64,000 bases of DNA from Syngnathus acus (taxonomy: Eukaryota > Chordata > Actinopteri > Syngnathiformes > Syngnathidae). The stretch covers positions 2,222,500-2,286,499 of the forward strand of contig NC_051098.1 of assembly GCF_901709675.1 (NCBI RefSeq), read 5' to 3'. This document shows, one piece after another, positions 1 through 10,700 of this stretch. Below the pieces are notes generated by a model. It searched no databases and had not been told where the DNA came from. It was given only the letters and a program-made list of their open reading frames with translations. Both the position numbers and the translations under genes were made by a program. How positions within the stretch are numbered: the first letter of the stretch is position 1; every line of letters begins with the position of its first letter.

Positions 1-1
1 T

Positions 2-154
2 GCCACACAGACGGCTATCACTGGGGAAGCAATGGATTCCCTCACTGCAGAGTGTAAAAATCTGCGTGCAGAACTTGATGAACTGAAGGACAGTTTGAAA
101 CGCTGTACATGGAATGAAGAATCTTTGAGACATTGGTCCTGGTCGTTGCCTTAA
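2..154 (+). pseudogene. 3' end of a coiled-coil ORF, cut by the window edge
   Basis: An open frame enters from the window edge and ends at TAA 152-154, giving about 50 residues. The central part (from codon 47) has Leu/Glu/Lys heptad-like spacing (AECKNLRAELDELKDSLK), typical of a short coiled coil. Fish THAP-type transposase-derived proteins often carry such a segment, but no zinc finger or catalytic motif is visible here. It may be a transposon remnant or the last exon of a gene to the left. Confidence 0.3.
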
Positions 155-697
155 AATTCGAGGCCGTAATTCGCCCAGCTCTTTGTTGAAACCAAGTTGT
201 TGATGTTGCTTGGCCCCTGGACTCTTCTTCAACCGCAGATATCTGAAAAACATTTTAATAAAAATTGTTTTCACTATGATTAGATTTGTAACAGGTTGGA
301 GAACAATAAATTATTTATGATATATATATTAATTACTGAGTGCTGAATGTGAACATGTTTCACCCAATCCAGCCATGCAGGTACAGTGGCAGCACAGCAG
401 GATCTGACCATCTTTCGCTATTGCTACCCAAGGTCTGAGGGGAGGATCATTCATCCGTTGAGTGTTTTACCTGAAACAGATAATATGACATACCTTATAT
501 TATTATCAGTCCCTAATTTGGATATAATATACAAGCCTAGACCTCTTACTGTCCATTTATGCATATTTTACCTGCCATTTGGTAAGTTTTCTCATGAATC
601 ATTCATTTTTGAACAAGAGGCCTTTTGTAATAAAAAAAAGCTTAACAATGTGAGTTTTCGTTAGAATCACTTCAGTAGTTTTTTCACAATCACACTG
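155..697. other. AT-rich stretch, no recognisable feature
   Basis: AT-rich sequence between the coiled-coil ORF and the SWIM/YqaJ-type exon. The 92-codon frame at 386-664 has no recognisable domain and no splice context. As the exon at 727-1060 is on the minus strand, this is presumably its first intron. Confidence 0.4.
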
Positions 698-726
698 TTA
701 CTGCCACGTGCGTGCTTTTTCCTTAC

Positions 727-1060
727 CTTGGTCATGAGGAAGAAATCGATTCTTGTTTAGGATCTGCCATATCAGCCCATCATGCACAAAACCTGCTGTA
801 AAATACTTGTAGGCATCCAGACACTTGTATGCCTTAAGGTCCTTTTCAGTGTACGGAGATGGTGAATCGACGAGGTAATTATAAATATCTGGATATGAGA
901 GTTCAGGCAGGTCGGCTGTTGCAAAATGCTCGGGCGATTTTAGCATGCTTCTCGGTAAAAGGTACGGATCCGTTGTGCCAACAAGGTTCAACTTCTCTCT
1001 GTAACGTTTCTTGGATTCTTCATCCAAATGCCCAACTTCGTTGGATAGCAAATCAGCCAT
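727..1060 (-). CDS. First coding exon of a SWIM/YqaJ-type nuclease-like protein
   Basis: Starts at ATG 1060-1058 and reads about 111 codons to a good splice donor (CAAG|GTAAGG on the minus strand, GT at 726-725). The segment LPELSYPDIYNYLV, then a Tyr/Lys-rich stretch ending in a TAGFVHDG-like motif, matches my memory of the N-terminus of a large fish family with a SWIM zinc finger and a YqaJ exonuclease-like domain, expanded from transposons in teleosts. Neither of those domains lies in this exon; they would be encoded beyond the left edge. No stop interrupts the exon, and a promoter-like segment lies directly upstream, so it is probably a real exon. The family assignment is from memory of the family, not a search. 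Confidence 0.55.
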
Positions 1061-1139
1061 AATTCGGATGAAATCGGTGAAAATGTAGCGCAGAAATCAA
1101 ACGATCTATACAAACACGTAGGAACGAGCTGACGAGTTG

Positions 1140-1195
1140 ACCGCCAAGATGGCGGCATAACACAAAATCACGTGATAAAACCACGTGACTGCAAA
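1140..1195. promoter_or_regulatory. Putative promoter with YY1 site and two CACGTG E-boxes
   Basis: CCAAGATGGCGGC (1144-1156) is a textbook YY1 site of TATA-less promoters. TCACGTGA (1168-1175) and CACGTGAC (1182-1189) are USF/MITF-type E-boxes. The cluster is 80-130 bp upstream of the minus-strand start at 1060, where a housekeeping-type promoter would sit. Motifs are seen directly; function is inferred. Confidence 0.5.
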
Positions 1196-1369
1196 GCCTC
1201 TATTGGACAGCAAGGGGAAGCAACAGTCAGAGTTGAGAGACCCATAGTGGATTGTGCAACTGGCCCTCCTTAATGACATTACATGTCACCTGAATTCTTT
1301 CAAGGAAGAGACAAGCTCCCAAGGGACATGACGAGGCCACAGAGCATTCCAAAGCAAAATACCTGCTCT

Positions 1370-1505
1370 GTGGATACCGGACAGAGAATTCATCCACTTC
1401 CCATAACTCAGAGAAACAACCACGAGACCCATCACTGCTACAGCTCAATCGGCCTACCAAGCATGTTTTGGGCATGTGGGAGTAAACTGGAGAAAACATC
1501 AGAAC
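1370..1505 (-). repeat. Degenerate tRNA-SINE fragment
   Basis: The stretch CTCAATCGGCCTACCAAGC near 1444-1463 matches the middle of the full SINE at 60053-60416 (60237-60256), with weaker similarity on either side. The Gypsy LTR at 1530 begins just after it. Confidence 0.5.
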
Positions 1506-1529
1506 ATTTTTAACTTTATTGAAAACACC

Positions 1530-1902
1530 TGTCATGCTGTCATGTTTTGTGGGTTGTTGTTGTCTTGTCCTGTTTGTCGTATTGTCACTTCCTGTTTTAT
1601 TTTGGTAACTCTCCTCTCGTTTCAGTTCGTGGGTCCTTCCTCTGTGCGTCAGTCTACTTGTATTCCCTTGTCCCATCTTGAGCACCAGCGATCTCGTGAG
1701 TTAAAGAGACCCATTAGAGAACCTAGTTTTGAGGATACCTTTTTGTCAAGCCTAAGCTCTGTGTTTTTCAGTTTTGTTTTTGCCACCGTGTTTTCCCTGT
1801 TTTTGAGGCGCTTTTCGTTTTCTGCTGTCTCCAGCCTGTTCGAATAAATACCTTTTTGCTGGCACTCTGCATCCGAGTCCTTTCCCTGATCCAAGTCTGA
1901 CA
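1530..1902 (+). repeat. 5' LTR of the Gypsy element
   Basis: 373 bp, TG...CA. Contains GAATAAATACC, a polyadenylation signal, near 1843. It differs from the 3' LTR by six substitutions and carries 10 extra bases near 1661-1670. Confidence 0.92.
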
Positions 1903-1919
1903 GTACGCACTGGCCAGTC

Positions 1920-3390
1920 ATGGACTCCGCAGAGTCGGAGCAGCTGACCGCCGCAGTACGCTCCCAGGCGTCGCAGCTCGCCCAACACCAGAAGCAAGTG
2001 GAGGCTCTGGGTGTTGGAGTCCAAGGGCTCGCGAAGAGCCAGGAAGAATTCCGAGGGGTGCTGGCCGCCCAGGTGGGAACGCTGAGCAAGCAGATGCAGG
2101 AAGTTCTCTCGCTTCTGACCGCGGGATCAGCGGCGACGCCCAGTCCACCAGCTGCCTCCCCTGTGGTCCGTCTTGCTGCCGCTCCCATGGCCGTGGACGC
2201 CAGACTGGCTCCTCCGGAACGCTACTCCGGTGAACCCGGGCTTAGTAGAGCCTTTATCACCGAGTGTGAAATGCAGTTTCAGCGGTCCCCAGGCGAATTC
2301 CCCACGGAACGCTCCCGGGTGGCCTATATGGTCTCTTACCTCACGGGAAGGGCCCGGGCGTGGGCGACCGCAGAATTGGCTAGGGATTCCGCCACCTGTC
2401 ATTCCATCCTCGCCTTCATCGAGGCCCTGCGTACGGTGTTCGACCCAATCTCCTCAGACCGAGAGAAGGCTCGGGAGCTATGCCAGCTGACCCAGGGTCA
2501 AGAGACTGTCGGGGACTACGCAATCCGCTTCCGCACTCTGGCCGCGGAATGCGGGTGGAACTCGACGGCCCTGTATGAAGTCTTTCTCAGGGGCCTTTCC
2601 GGACCCATACAGGACCAGCTCATCCCCCTCGACCTCCCCACAGACCTCGACGCTCTCATCGCGCTGGCCATCCGCACGGACAACCGACTGCAGGAATGGA
2701 AGAAGCAGCGCGCAAGCAGGAACACACCCGCCTTCCCCCCCGTGTCAGTGGCCGGGTCTTCACCCCTCGAGGCACACCGCCTCATGCCGAACATGGCTCG
2801 GCTGCCTCCTGGGATCGAACCAATGCAGTTGGGCAGAGCTACGTTGACCGAGGAGGAAAGGAAGTGCCGACGCCAGGAAGGTAGATGCTATTACTGCGGT
2901 GCGCAAGGACATATCCTCCCCTCCTGTCCGGTGAGGAAAAGCCTGATGGTGAGCACCTTTTCTGTTGCCCAGCAGAAGGTTCGGGGCCTACCCATCGGCA
3001 CAATTACCTGCTTAGGAAAGGACACTAAACTTGGGGTGCTAATAGACTCCGGGGCCGATGAGAGTTTGGTCGACTGGGCGTTTGCTCGGAGATTAGGGGT
3101 AAAGACTGAACTGCTAGACACGACAGTGAAAGCCAAGGCGCTCAATGGACAAGCGCTTTTTGATATTACTCACGTAACCGAATCTCTGTCTTTTGGCAAC
3201 CATCATGAGAAAGTGAGATTGCATGTCATAACCTCCCCCATGAACCCCCTTATCCTCGGGTATCCATGGCTAAAACGCCACAACCCAACCATAGACTGGG
3301 AATCCGGGGAGATAAGGGGATGGGGACCCCATTGCCAAGTGTCATGTCTCGAATCTAACCCCCCGATAGACCCTACACGTGGTTCTAACC
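1920..3390 (+). pseudogene. Gypsy gag-protease ORF, interrupted by a hAT
   Basis: Opens at ATG 1920, only 17 nt after the 5' LTR. The N-terminal part is the capsid-type retrotransposon gag domain (PERYSGEPG, then a region ending GDYAIRFRTLA). A CCHC zinc knuckle (C-x2-C-x4-H-x4-C type, CYYCGAQGHILPSC) begins at residue 323. The protease active site DSGAD begins at residue 376. The open frame reads on to 3449, but everything after 3390 belongs to the hAT insertion, so the native protein is cut just after protease. No stop lies within the retained part. Confidence 0.85.
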
Positions 3391-4401
3391 CAGTGGTTCC
3401 CAAACTTTTGCAGGCTGGCGCCCCCTTTGGCTCCCCAGTGAATTCCTAACGCCCCCCCCCCCGGCACATATGGAAACAAACACCTCTTTCTTACAAAAAT
3501 GACAACATTGAAGGTATGAAAAGCAAGTATACCCTCTCATGTATTCATTTTCTTCCATTTACTCACAGAAAATGGTGGCGGACGTGATCTAAGGCATCCC
3601 CAACCTTTTTTGCGCCACGGACCGGTTACATGTCAGAAATATTTTCGCGGACCGGCATTTATATGAATAAATAATACATTTATATAAATAAATAAATAAT
3701 ACATTTATAATATCATTACCATTACGTTGAATTAGTGGGAGCACTGAGTTTGTTTCTCAGAAACGAGCCGTCCCATCTAGACGTAATCGAGACAATGACA
3801 CCCGAAGTGATTTAAGGTTTGTCTTTTATTGCAGGATGCTTGGTCTCCATGTGTTGAAGCAGTTTTGAATGCTTCACTGCCTGGTTAGTTAGCCTGTCGC
3901 CACATATTAGCTTTGCGGGCTCGACTGGGGAAACATGTCACGTAACCGGGACGAGTGTCTTGACCTGAATTAATTGATCGTCGATAAAAAAAAAAATTCT
4001 GTGCGGCTTGGCGGCCCGGTACCAAGTGACCCACGGACCGGTACCGGTCCGCGGCCCGGTGGTTGGGGACCACTGCCCTAACCAGCTCAACACAACACAA
4101 CACGGCGCGTTCTGGCGAGTCCCCAATTTCATGTTGACTTGAACTCAAGATGATGTTGACCGCCAGAATGGGGTTTTTATTATAAGATAAAATTCTGAAC
4201 ATTACAAGCTTGAAATTACAAACCTGAGCTTTTGCTTTTGTAGTCTATGCTGTCGGATCTGACTGGGCCAGAGCGGCGTGTTGTGTACAAATCGACTGCC
4301 GCCCCCCTACCGCCCCCCTACCGCCCCTTTCTTCCTCACCGCCCCCCCAGATCTTTCCACCGCCCCCCTGGGGGCGGTACCGCCCACTTTGGGTACCACT
4401 G
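3391..4401. mobile_element. Non-autonomous hAT inserted in the Gypsy element
   Basis: Exact 8-bp TSD ttctaacc (3383-3390 and 4402-4409). Terminal inverted repeats are CAGTGGTTCCCAAACT and, at the other end, CAGTGGTACCCAAAGT. It has no transposase ORF and C-rich tracts near both ends, and it carries a second element at about 3593-4075. It must be younger than the Gypsy insertion that contains it. Confidence 0.92.
3593..4075. mobile_element. Nested hAT MITE (CCCCAACC...GGTTGGGG family)
   Basis: Long, very close similarity to the complete element at 15670-16240, including the GACCGGTACCGGTCC palindrome and the 3' terminus GGTTGGGGACCACTG. The 5' terminus is degraded and no TSD is clear. It is shorter than the other copy because of internal deletions. 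Confidence 0.8.
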
Positions 4402-4409
4402 TTCTAACC

Positions 4410-5010
4410 CAATCTCTGTTTCTCCTGTCCTAGCCCCAGAAACCCCAGATCTGACCGGGGTTCCCGTGTGCTATCATCAACTCGCAGAGGTATTCAGCAA
4501 AGTAAAGGCTACCTCTCTACCGCCCCACCGTCCATATGATTGCGCCATCGAGCTTTTGCCCGGCACTACCATACCCAAGGGGAGGCTTTATTCCCTTTCG
4601 GTACCCGAAAAGCAGGCCCTGACCGATTATATTGATGCGTCACTTAAAGCGGGTTTGATTAGACAGTCATCGCCTCCTGCGGAGGCCGGATTCTTTTTTG
4701 TGGGCAAGAAAGACGGTACCCTACGCCCCTGCATAGACTACAGTCCCCTCAATCAGATCACGATTAAGAACCGGTATCCCCTTCCACTCATGTCAACCGT
4801 ATTTGATCAACTGCAACAAGCTCGGGTGTTCACCAAGCTAGATTTGCGCAACGCGTACCACCTAGTGCGCATCCGGGAGGGGGATGAATGGAAAACGGGA
4901 TTTAACACTCCCAGAGGACACTTTGAATACTTAGTAATGCCGTTTGGCCTCACCAATGCACCTGCTGTATTCCAGGCCATGATTAATGATGTACCGTCTG
5001 TGCCCGGAAC
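4410..5010 (+). pseudogene. Gypsy reverse transcriptase, N-terminal part only
   Basis: Encodes the RT fingers and first palm motifs: the [18 protein letters not shown] strand, KLDLRNAYH with the first catalytic Asp, and MPFGLTNAP. It stops matching RT just after the MINDV motif near 5010. The YxDD catalytic motif, thumb, connection and RNase H are missing. The join to integrase sequence changes frame, so this is an internal deletion and not a rearranged coding fusion. Confidence 0.85.
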
Positions 5011-5013
5011 AAG

Positions 5014-5544
5014 AACTCCCACGGCGCCCGTGTGGGTCTGCTGCAACCCCTCCCCATTCCTTCTCGACCGTGGGCCGAGATCTCGGTGGACTTTGTCACA
5101 GGGCTTCCGGCGTCTAAGGGTAAAACGACTATACTAACCGTGGTAGACAGATTCTCCAAGATGACTCACTTCATTGCCCTGCCCAAGTTGCCTTCGGCAA
5201 AGCAAACGGCAGAAGTCATGATGGATCAGATTTTCAGATATCACGGATTCCCACGGGATATTGTCTCTGATAGGGGTCCCCAATTTATATCCAGGTTTTG
5301 GAAAGAGCTTTGCAAGCTCATAGGGGCCACCGTGAGCCTCACTTCGGGTTATCACCCGGAGGCGAACGGTCAGACGGAGCGCATAAATCAGCAGCTGGAA
5401 ACAGGTCTCCGCTGCCTAGTGGCCCAAAACCCCTCCTCGTGGAGCAAGAACCTCACGTGGGTGGAATACACCCATAATTCCCTGCCTACCACTGCTACCG
5501 GGATGTCTCCCTTCATGTGTGTGTTTGGTCTTCCCCGACAGTGA
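5014..5544 (+). pseudogene. Gypsy integrase catalytic core
   Basis: Begins within the end of the HHCC zinc finger (VCARNK). The core carries the D,D-35-E triad: Asp in ISVDFVTGL, Asp in VSDRGPQF, and Glu in [10 protein letters not shown]. The core is uninterrupted up to a small deletion near 5525, which shifts the frame into the C-terminal ORF at 5519. An intact protein cannot be made from this copy. Confidence 0.85.
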
Positions 5545-6133
5545 GCTGGGGGTGTCCGTTACCTCGGCGCACGCCTTGGTGCGACGCTGTCGTCGCATCT
5601 GGGCGGCGGCACGGGCCACGCTGGTCCGCCAAGGGGACAGAGTCAAGAGGATGGCCGACCGAAGGCGACGACCGGCACCCGTCTACCGGCGGGGCCAACG
5701 GGTCTGGCTGTCCACAGAAGACCTTCCCCTCCAGGTGGACTCCAGAAAGGTGGCGCCCCGTTTTGTGGGTCCGTTTCCCATCTCCAAGGTCGTTAACCCA
5801 GCCGCTGTGCGTCTTCGCCTGCCCAGGTCCCTTGCCGTTCATTCCACCTTTCACGTCGGGAAGGTCAAACCAGCCAGGGACAGTGGGATGGTGCCAGGCC
5901 CCGTGCCGCCTCCGGCTCCGCGAACAGTGGGGGGTGGGCAGGCTTACACTGTCAAGGAGCTATTGGCGGTGCGCAGGTGGGGTCGGAGCTGGCAGTTCCT
6001 GGTGGACTGGGAGGGTTATGGACCAGAGGAGCGGCAATGGGTGCTGCCGAGTTTTATCTTGGACCCCGGACTGTTTGCTGACTTCTACGCGGCTCACCCT
6101 GATGCTCCTGGCCCGTCTGGGATCCGGCCCTAG
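5519..6133 (+). pseudogene. Gypsy integrase C-terminus with GPY/F domain and chromodomain
   Basis: After an arginine-rich helix comes the GPY/F module (RFVGPFPI) and then a chromodomain of about 45 residues (core [17 protein letters not shown]). The stop is 13 nt before the 3' LTR, after a purine-rich tract. Chromodomains on integrase are the hallmark of chromoviruses and are thought to bind modified histones to guide integration. The reading frame is +1 relative to the integrase core, so it is detached in this copy. Confidence 0.85.
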
Positions 6134-6145
6134 TGGGGGGGGTTA

Positions 6146-6508
6146 TGTCATGCTGTCATGTTTTGTGGGTTGTTGTTGTCTTGTCCTGTTTGTCGTATTG
6201 TCACTTCCTGTTTTATTTTGGTAACTCTCCTCTCGTTTCAGTTCGTGGGTCCTTCCTCTGTGCGTCAGTCTACTTGTCCCGTCTTGAGCACCAGCGATCT
6301 CGTGAGTTAAAGAGACCCATTAGAGAACCTAGTTTTGAGGATACCTTTTTGTCAAGCCTAAGCTCTGTGTTTTTCAGTTTTGTTTTTGCCACCGTGTTTT
6401 CCCTCTTTTTGAGGCGCTTTTGGTTTTTTGCTGTCTCCAGCCTGTTCGAATAAATACCTTTTTGTTGGCACTCTGCATCCGAGTCCTCTCCCTGATCCAA
6501 GTCTGACA
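6146..6508 (+). repeat. 3' LTR of the Gypsy element
   Basis: 363 bp; about 98% identical to the 5' LTR apart from one 10-bp indel. It is preceded by a GTGGGGGGGGTT polypurine tract and followed by the TSD acacc. Confidence 0.92.
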
Positions 6509-6513
6509 ACACC

Positions 6514-7398
6514 TTCCACATGGATGTCTCACGCCATCCATCACTCAGCTCTGCCCGTTGTATGTTGATGTACATATGCAGCTCTCCTCCTGATTTCTTT
6601 CTTCTGATGTGGCTCGAGAAAAAAAATAGTATCACTGCCATAATCCTTTGAATGAAAAACATACATGCACCTGTATGTTTATTGTTAAGGAGCTGCAATG
6701 TACAACAGTGCTTTTCAAATAGGTGGTCTGCGATGCATTGCCAGGGGGGCACGTGTGACCCCGGTAACATGTTAATTAGGCAACAATCATATGCAGGAGT
6801 GTACTTATTACAATTTACTACTATTATTATACTATTTATAACTATTTATGGTTACTGTGCAGAGTTGGGAGGGGGTGAAATCTTTTCTTCTTCCTTGGTG
6901 ACCTCTTTGGGGGGCGGGGTGGGGTATGCCATTGTACATTTTCACCTACGGCACTCTAGTATGTCACACTAATATTTAGCAGTGGTGTGCAATCCGTCAG
7001 TTCGGCACTGTCACTGACGAACTCCCGATTTGCTGGGAAACCAATGATAGCGGTAAACTTTGAAACACTTGACAGAATAGGTGCAGACAGAAACCTTTTT
7101 CTGCAGTCACCCGAACCGGCACTAACCTGAGAAACAAAGACACAAGGCAGTTTGGGGAAGAGAAGCACGGTGAGGAATAGTAAAAGTATAATATATATAT
7201 TATTCTTTCTGTGTGTGAACTTGTCCAAAGTTTTTATAAATGAATAAAATTGTCTGATGTTACCCTGGTGATTTACGAATGTTTACTGACACGCCCACCA
7301 CTGGCATTTAAATTGCAACCATATAAATCATACATCAATTATATTATTAGTTTCAGAAAAATAACAGGCATAAGATCCACACATAAACACCTACATCG
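6514..7398. other. 3' flank of dhrs13-like gene 1, no clear gene
   Basis: Mixed sequence. A G-rich stretch around 6695-6930 resembles a degraded MITE (GTGCTTTTCAAATAGG near 6708) but no terminal pair or TSD could be found. The 90-codon minus frame at 6956-7228 starts with a hydrophobic segment, but nothing supports it as an exon. Confidence 0.4.
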
Positions 7399-7404
7399 TT
7401 TATT
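7399..7404 (-). terminator. Polyadenylation signal of dhrs13-like gene 1
   Basis: AATAAA on the minus strand, about 113 nt past the stop codon at 7517. It is the first such signal downstream. Confidence 0.45.
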
Positions 7405-7516
7405 ACAAAATAATTTTCTTGCAATACAGTGATAAGGTATAACTAAACAGCAGTGGGAGGCAGATGATGAGGCACAGGGTTATGATAACGATTGGAGCTT
7501 CAGAATTCAAACTTTA

Positions 7517-7776
7517 TCACGATAAACCTGTCAGTCTCTCACTGACCTCCCACAGTTTCTTTGCCAGGGCATCATCTCGCCCTTTGTATCCCACCTGTTG
7601 CAGGGCACAGTTGGAAAAATAGCGGCCGCTGAGAGCCTCAATGCCCTCTTGAAGGGCACAGTACAGGGTGGTCTGGGAGCCACCCTCAGGGTCGAGAAAG
7701 AAAAGCTTGGCAAATGGCATTAACAGAAACTGTTGCCACATGCTCATATTGCGGCATAATTCGGTGTAGATAATCC
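7517..7776 (-). CDS. dhrs13-like: Gene 1 exon 5 (C-terminus, stop)
   Basis: Acceptor ACAG at 7780-7777 and stop TGA at 7519-7517. Encodes GIIYTEL through the end, including the SGRYFSNC motif. 260 bp, the same as exon 5 of gene 2. Confidence 0.88.
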
Positions 7777-10700
7777 CTGTGAACAGAAATGATCAAACTT
7801 TACAAAGTAATGCCAAGAATTTCTTCTTTCTTTTTTCTCTTTTTTCTTTTTCTTTCTTTCTTTCTTTCTTTCTTTGGTCGCCATATTAAAATGGAATAAA
7901 AAAATGGCAATAGTGTGCAAGTGCAAGCGTCACTAACCTGGGTGGAGGCTGTAGCAAGTCACATTTGAGCACTCTAGCATGTTAGCAAGTTCTCTGGTGA
8001 AGAGCACATTACACAGCTTGCTGTTGCAGTAGTCCTGAAAGTTGTGCCAGATTGACTGGCTTGTCTCCAAATCTTGTTTGGAAGCCAGGAGGGAGAAATC
8101 AATGTTACCAAGGCGGTGGAGAAGGGCAGACACGTTTACGATGCGACTGGGTCCGCACTGCTGCATTCGCTTGAGGAGGAGGTTGGTGAGCAGGAAGTGA
8201 CCGAGGTGATTGACTCCAAATGCCATGCTAAAACTATCCTCTGTGCATCCAGGGCCCATCAGACCTGAAACATACACAATGCCCCCTTCCTGATACCTGC
8301 TCTGGTGATGCTTAAATTGCAGTACCGTCTTTTTCCATGTATAATGCGCAAAATTTAACTAATTTATTGTCCTAAAATCTGGGGTGCGCATTATACATGG
8401 GTACAACAATTTTTGAAGAAAGTCTCCCTCGAAATAAAACTTGAAATCACCTTTCTTCTTGTTTGTTGTCAATCGCGCATCGCATTCAGCCATCCTGCCC
8501 AACACACTTAGTCAGTAAAATTCATAATTGACGACACATCGTTTGATGCGATGGTCCAATCCTTGATGGTGCGTTATTGTCAAATATTGTTTGTTTTTTA
8601 ATCTCCATCGCAAACCGGATATCATACGGAGGCCGCCATGACAGTATGCGCAGAACGGATGCGCAAGACACGTCAATCGCGCATCGCATTCAGCCATCTT
8701 GCCCAACACACTTAGTCAGTAAAATTCATAATTGACGACACATCGTTTGATGCGATGGTCCAATCCTTGATGGTGTGTTATTGTCAAATATTGTTTGGGT
8801 TTTAATCTCCGTCGCAAACCGAATATCATACGGAGGCCGCCATTACAGATGCGCAGAACGGATGCGCAAGACACGTCAGCTATATAAAGAGCGAGACTTC
8901 AGTTCTCTACCTAAATGCGTATTACAGGTAATATTTTATTTCACAACACTTTACCATGTTCCTTTCCTCTCTGCTGTTCACTTCAAACACGCTCCATACG
9001 AACACAATGCTCTCGTATCAGACGCTTGCTCGATCACCTGCTCGTTTGCTGTCACAATGTACCCTACACAAATCCGAAACATTTCTCCGCTATCGAGTTT
9101 GCTAGCGCATGCGCAGTGATACTGACCGGCAGAATAACATCCGGTTGTTCCCAAAGATGATCTTTTTTCTGAAATAATTTTACGTTTACGGACTTAAGAG
9201 TCAAAATTTGGGTGCGTATTATACATGGGTACAGGCTTTTTCCAGCATCGACATGCCATTTTTAGGGTGCGTATTATACATGGGGGCGTGTTATACATGG
9301 AAAAAGACGGTAATATGGACAGTTGACTCGTAACGTGCCAGCAAGGTGAACTGTTGACAATGTGATTCACTCTCTTGTGTTCTGTATGTGTACAGGTTAT
9401 TTTAAAGTTACAGTGAGGTGTGATGCTGTACAGGTAAGTATTTCGGAATCTATTCATGACAAAAGTCAGTCGGCTGAACTGTTGTTGAAAAAGTGATTAC
9501 CGTATTTTTCGGACTAAAAGTCGCTCCGGAATATAGGTCGCATTAGCCATAAAATGCACAATAACGTGAAAAAAAACATATACAAGTCGCTCCGGAGTAC
9601 AAGTCGCATTTTGGGGGAAATTTATTCGACAAAATCCAACACCAAGAACAGACATGAACGAGCAACAACAGGCTAAACGATAGGTATGCTAACGTGACAT
9701 ACTAAACACAAACGAAGAGCCGAGAACGGGCCTGATGTAACATTCAGAGTTATTCAAATAACTATTACATAAATAACACGTTTATAAAACCATCTGTGTC
9801 ACTCCAATTCGTTAAATCCATCGATCGTCCTTTATGGAAACGATGCCGCGTATGCGCCGCACCGCTGACGTCTAAATATTCTAAATATTCCACAGACCCA
9901 TATAACGATATATAAAGTATATATCAAATAACTATCATATAAACAACAATATTATCAAACCATCCGTGTCACTCCAAATTATTAAATCCATCAATCAAAT
10001 TCCTCGTCCTTTGTCAACAACGCCGCGCGTGCGCCCTGACGTCAGCCTCGTCGTTATTCCACAGATCTAGTATATAACTATATTATAGCGTTAACAAAGT
10101 ACAAGGAAAGACGTGGGTTTGGTAAACGTCTCTTTATTTAACATATCAAGAGTTCAACGAGCCAACAAGTACTGAACTGTAACGATAAAAACATATACAA
10201 GTTGCTATATGAAATAAAATATATCAAATAACTATAACATAAATAGTTAACCACCACACGGCTCCAAGCACCGGCGTTGACTTCCAGGTGTGTGGCGGCG
10301 TGGACTTCCATCCCCGGACGCGGCACTTCCAGCCACAGAGGTGGAAGAGAGCTCCATAGAATAGGACACATATAAGTCGCTCCTCAGTATAAGTCGCCCC
10401 CCCACCCAAACTATGAAAAAAACGCGACTTATCGTCCGAAAATTACGGTAATTCTTTTTTGTGATTTGTTTTCGTATAGATTATTTAAAAGGAGCAGTGA
10501 AGTGTGAAGATGCACTTTAAGTAATGCCAATGTCAGACTACAACCGATAATGAGTCAACAGATGTGTCGCAGACAAACGTAGCATGTTGTGGCCAATTTT
10601 GAGTTGTCTTGACGTGTTGTAGTCCGTGTAGTGTGACATAATCCACGATTGGACGGCTGGTGTCTGGGACGGCTCACGACCACTACGAAGAAAGTCTGGC

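Larger units (their letters stand above)
1530..6508 (+). mobile_element. Ty3/Gypsy chromodomain LTR retrotransposon, deleted and hAT-interrupted
   Basis: Two LTRs (1530-1902 and 6146-6508) start TG, end CA and are flanked by the same 5-bp TSD, acacc (1525-1529 and 6509-6513). Domain order is gag with CCHC knuckle, protease, truncated RT, integrase, chromodomain, which places it among chromoviruses of the Tf1/sushi type. It is not autonomous. RT is cut off before its catalytic YxDD motif and fused, out of frame, to the end of the integrase zinc finger, removing the rest of RT, RNase H and most of the zinc finger. A small frameshift near 5525 separates the integrase core from its C-terminus, and a 1-kb hAT sits between protease and RT. 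The LTRs differ by about 6 substitutions and one 10-bp indel, so the insertion is recent. Confidence 0.93.

Noticed and set aside
386-664. 92-codon plus-strand ORF
   Set aside because: No domain, no splice or promoter context, AT-rich chance frame.
6956-7228. 90-codon minus-strand ORF with a hydrophobic start
   Set aside because: Considered as a secreted-protein exon downstream of gene 1, but no splice sites or family resemblance could be supported.
7517-8264. Processed pseudogene of a retinol dehydrogenase
   Set aside because: The exons have proper splice sites and three further in-phase exons at 23557-23680, 23886-24004 and 43267-43393.
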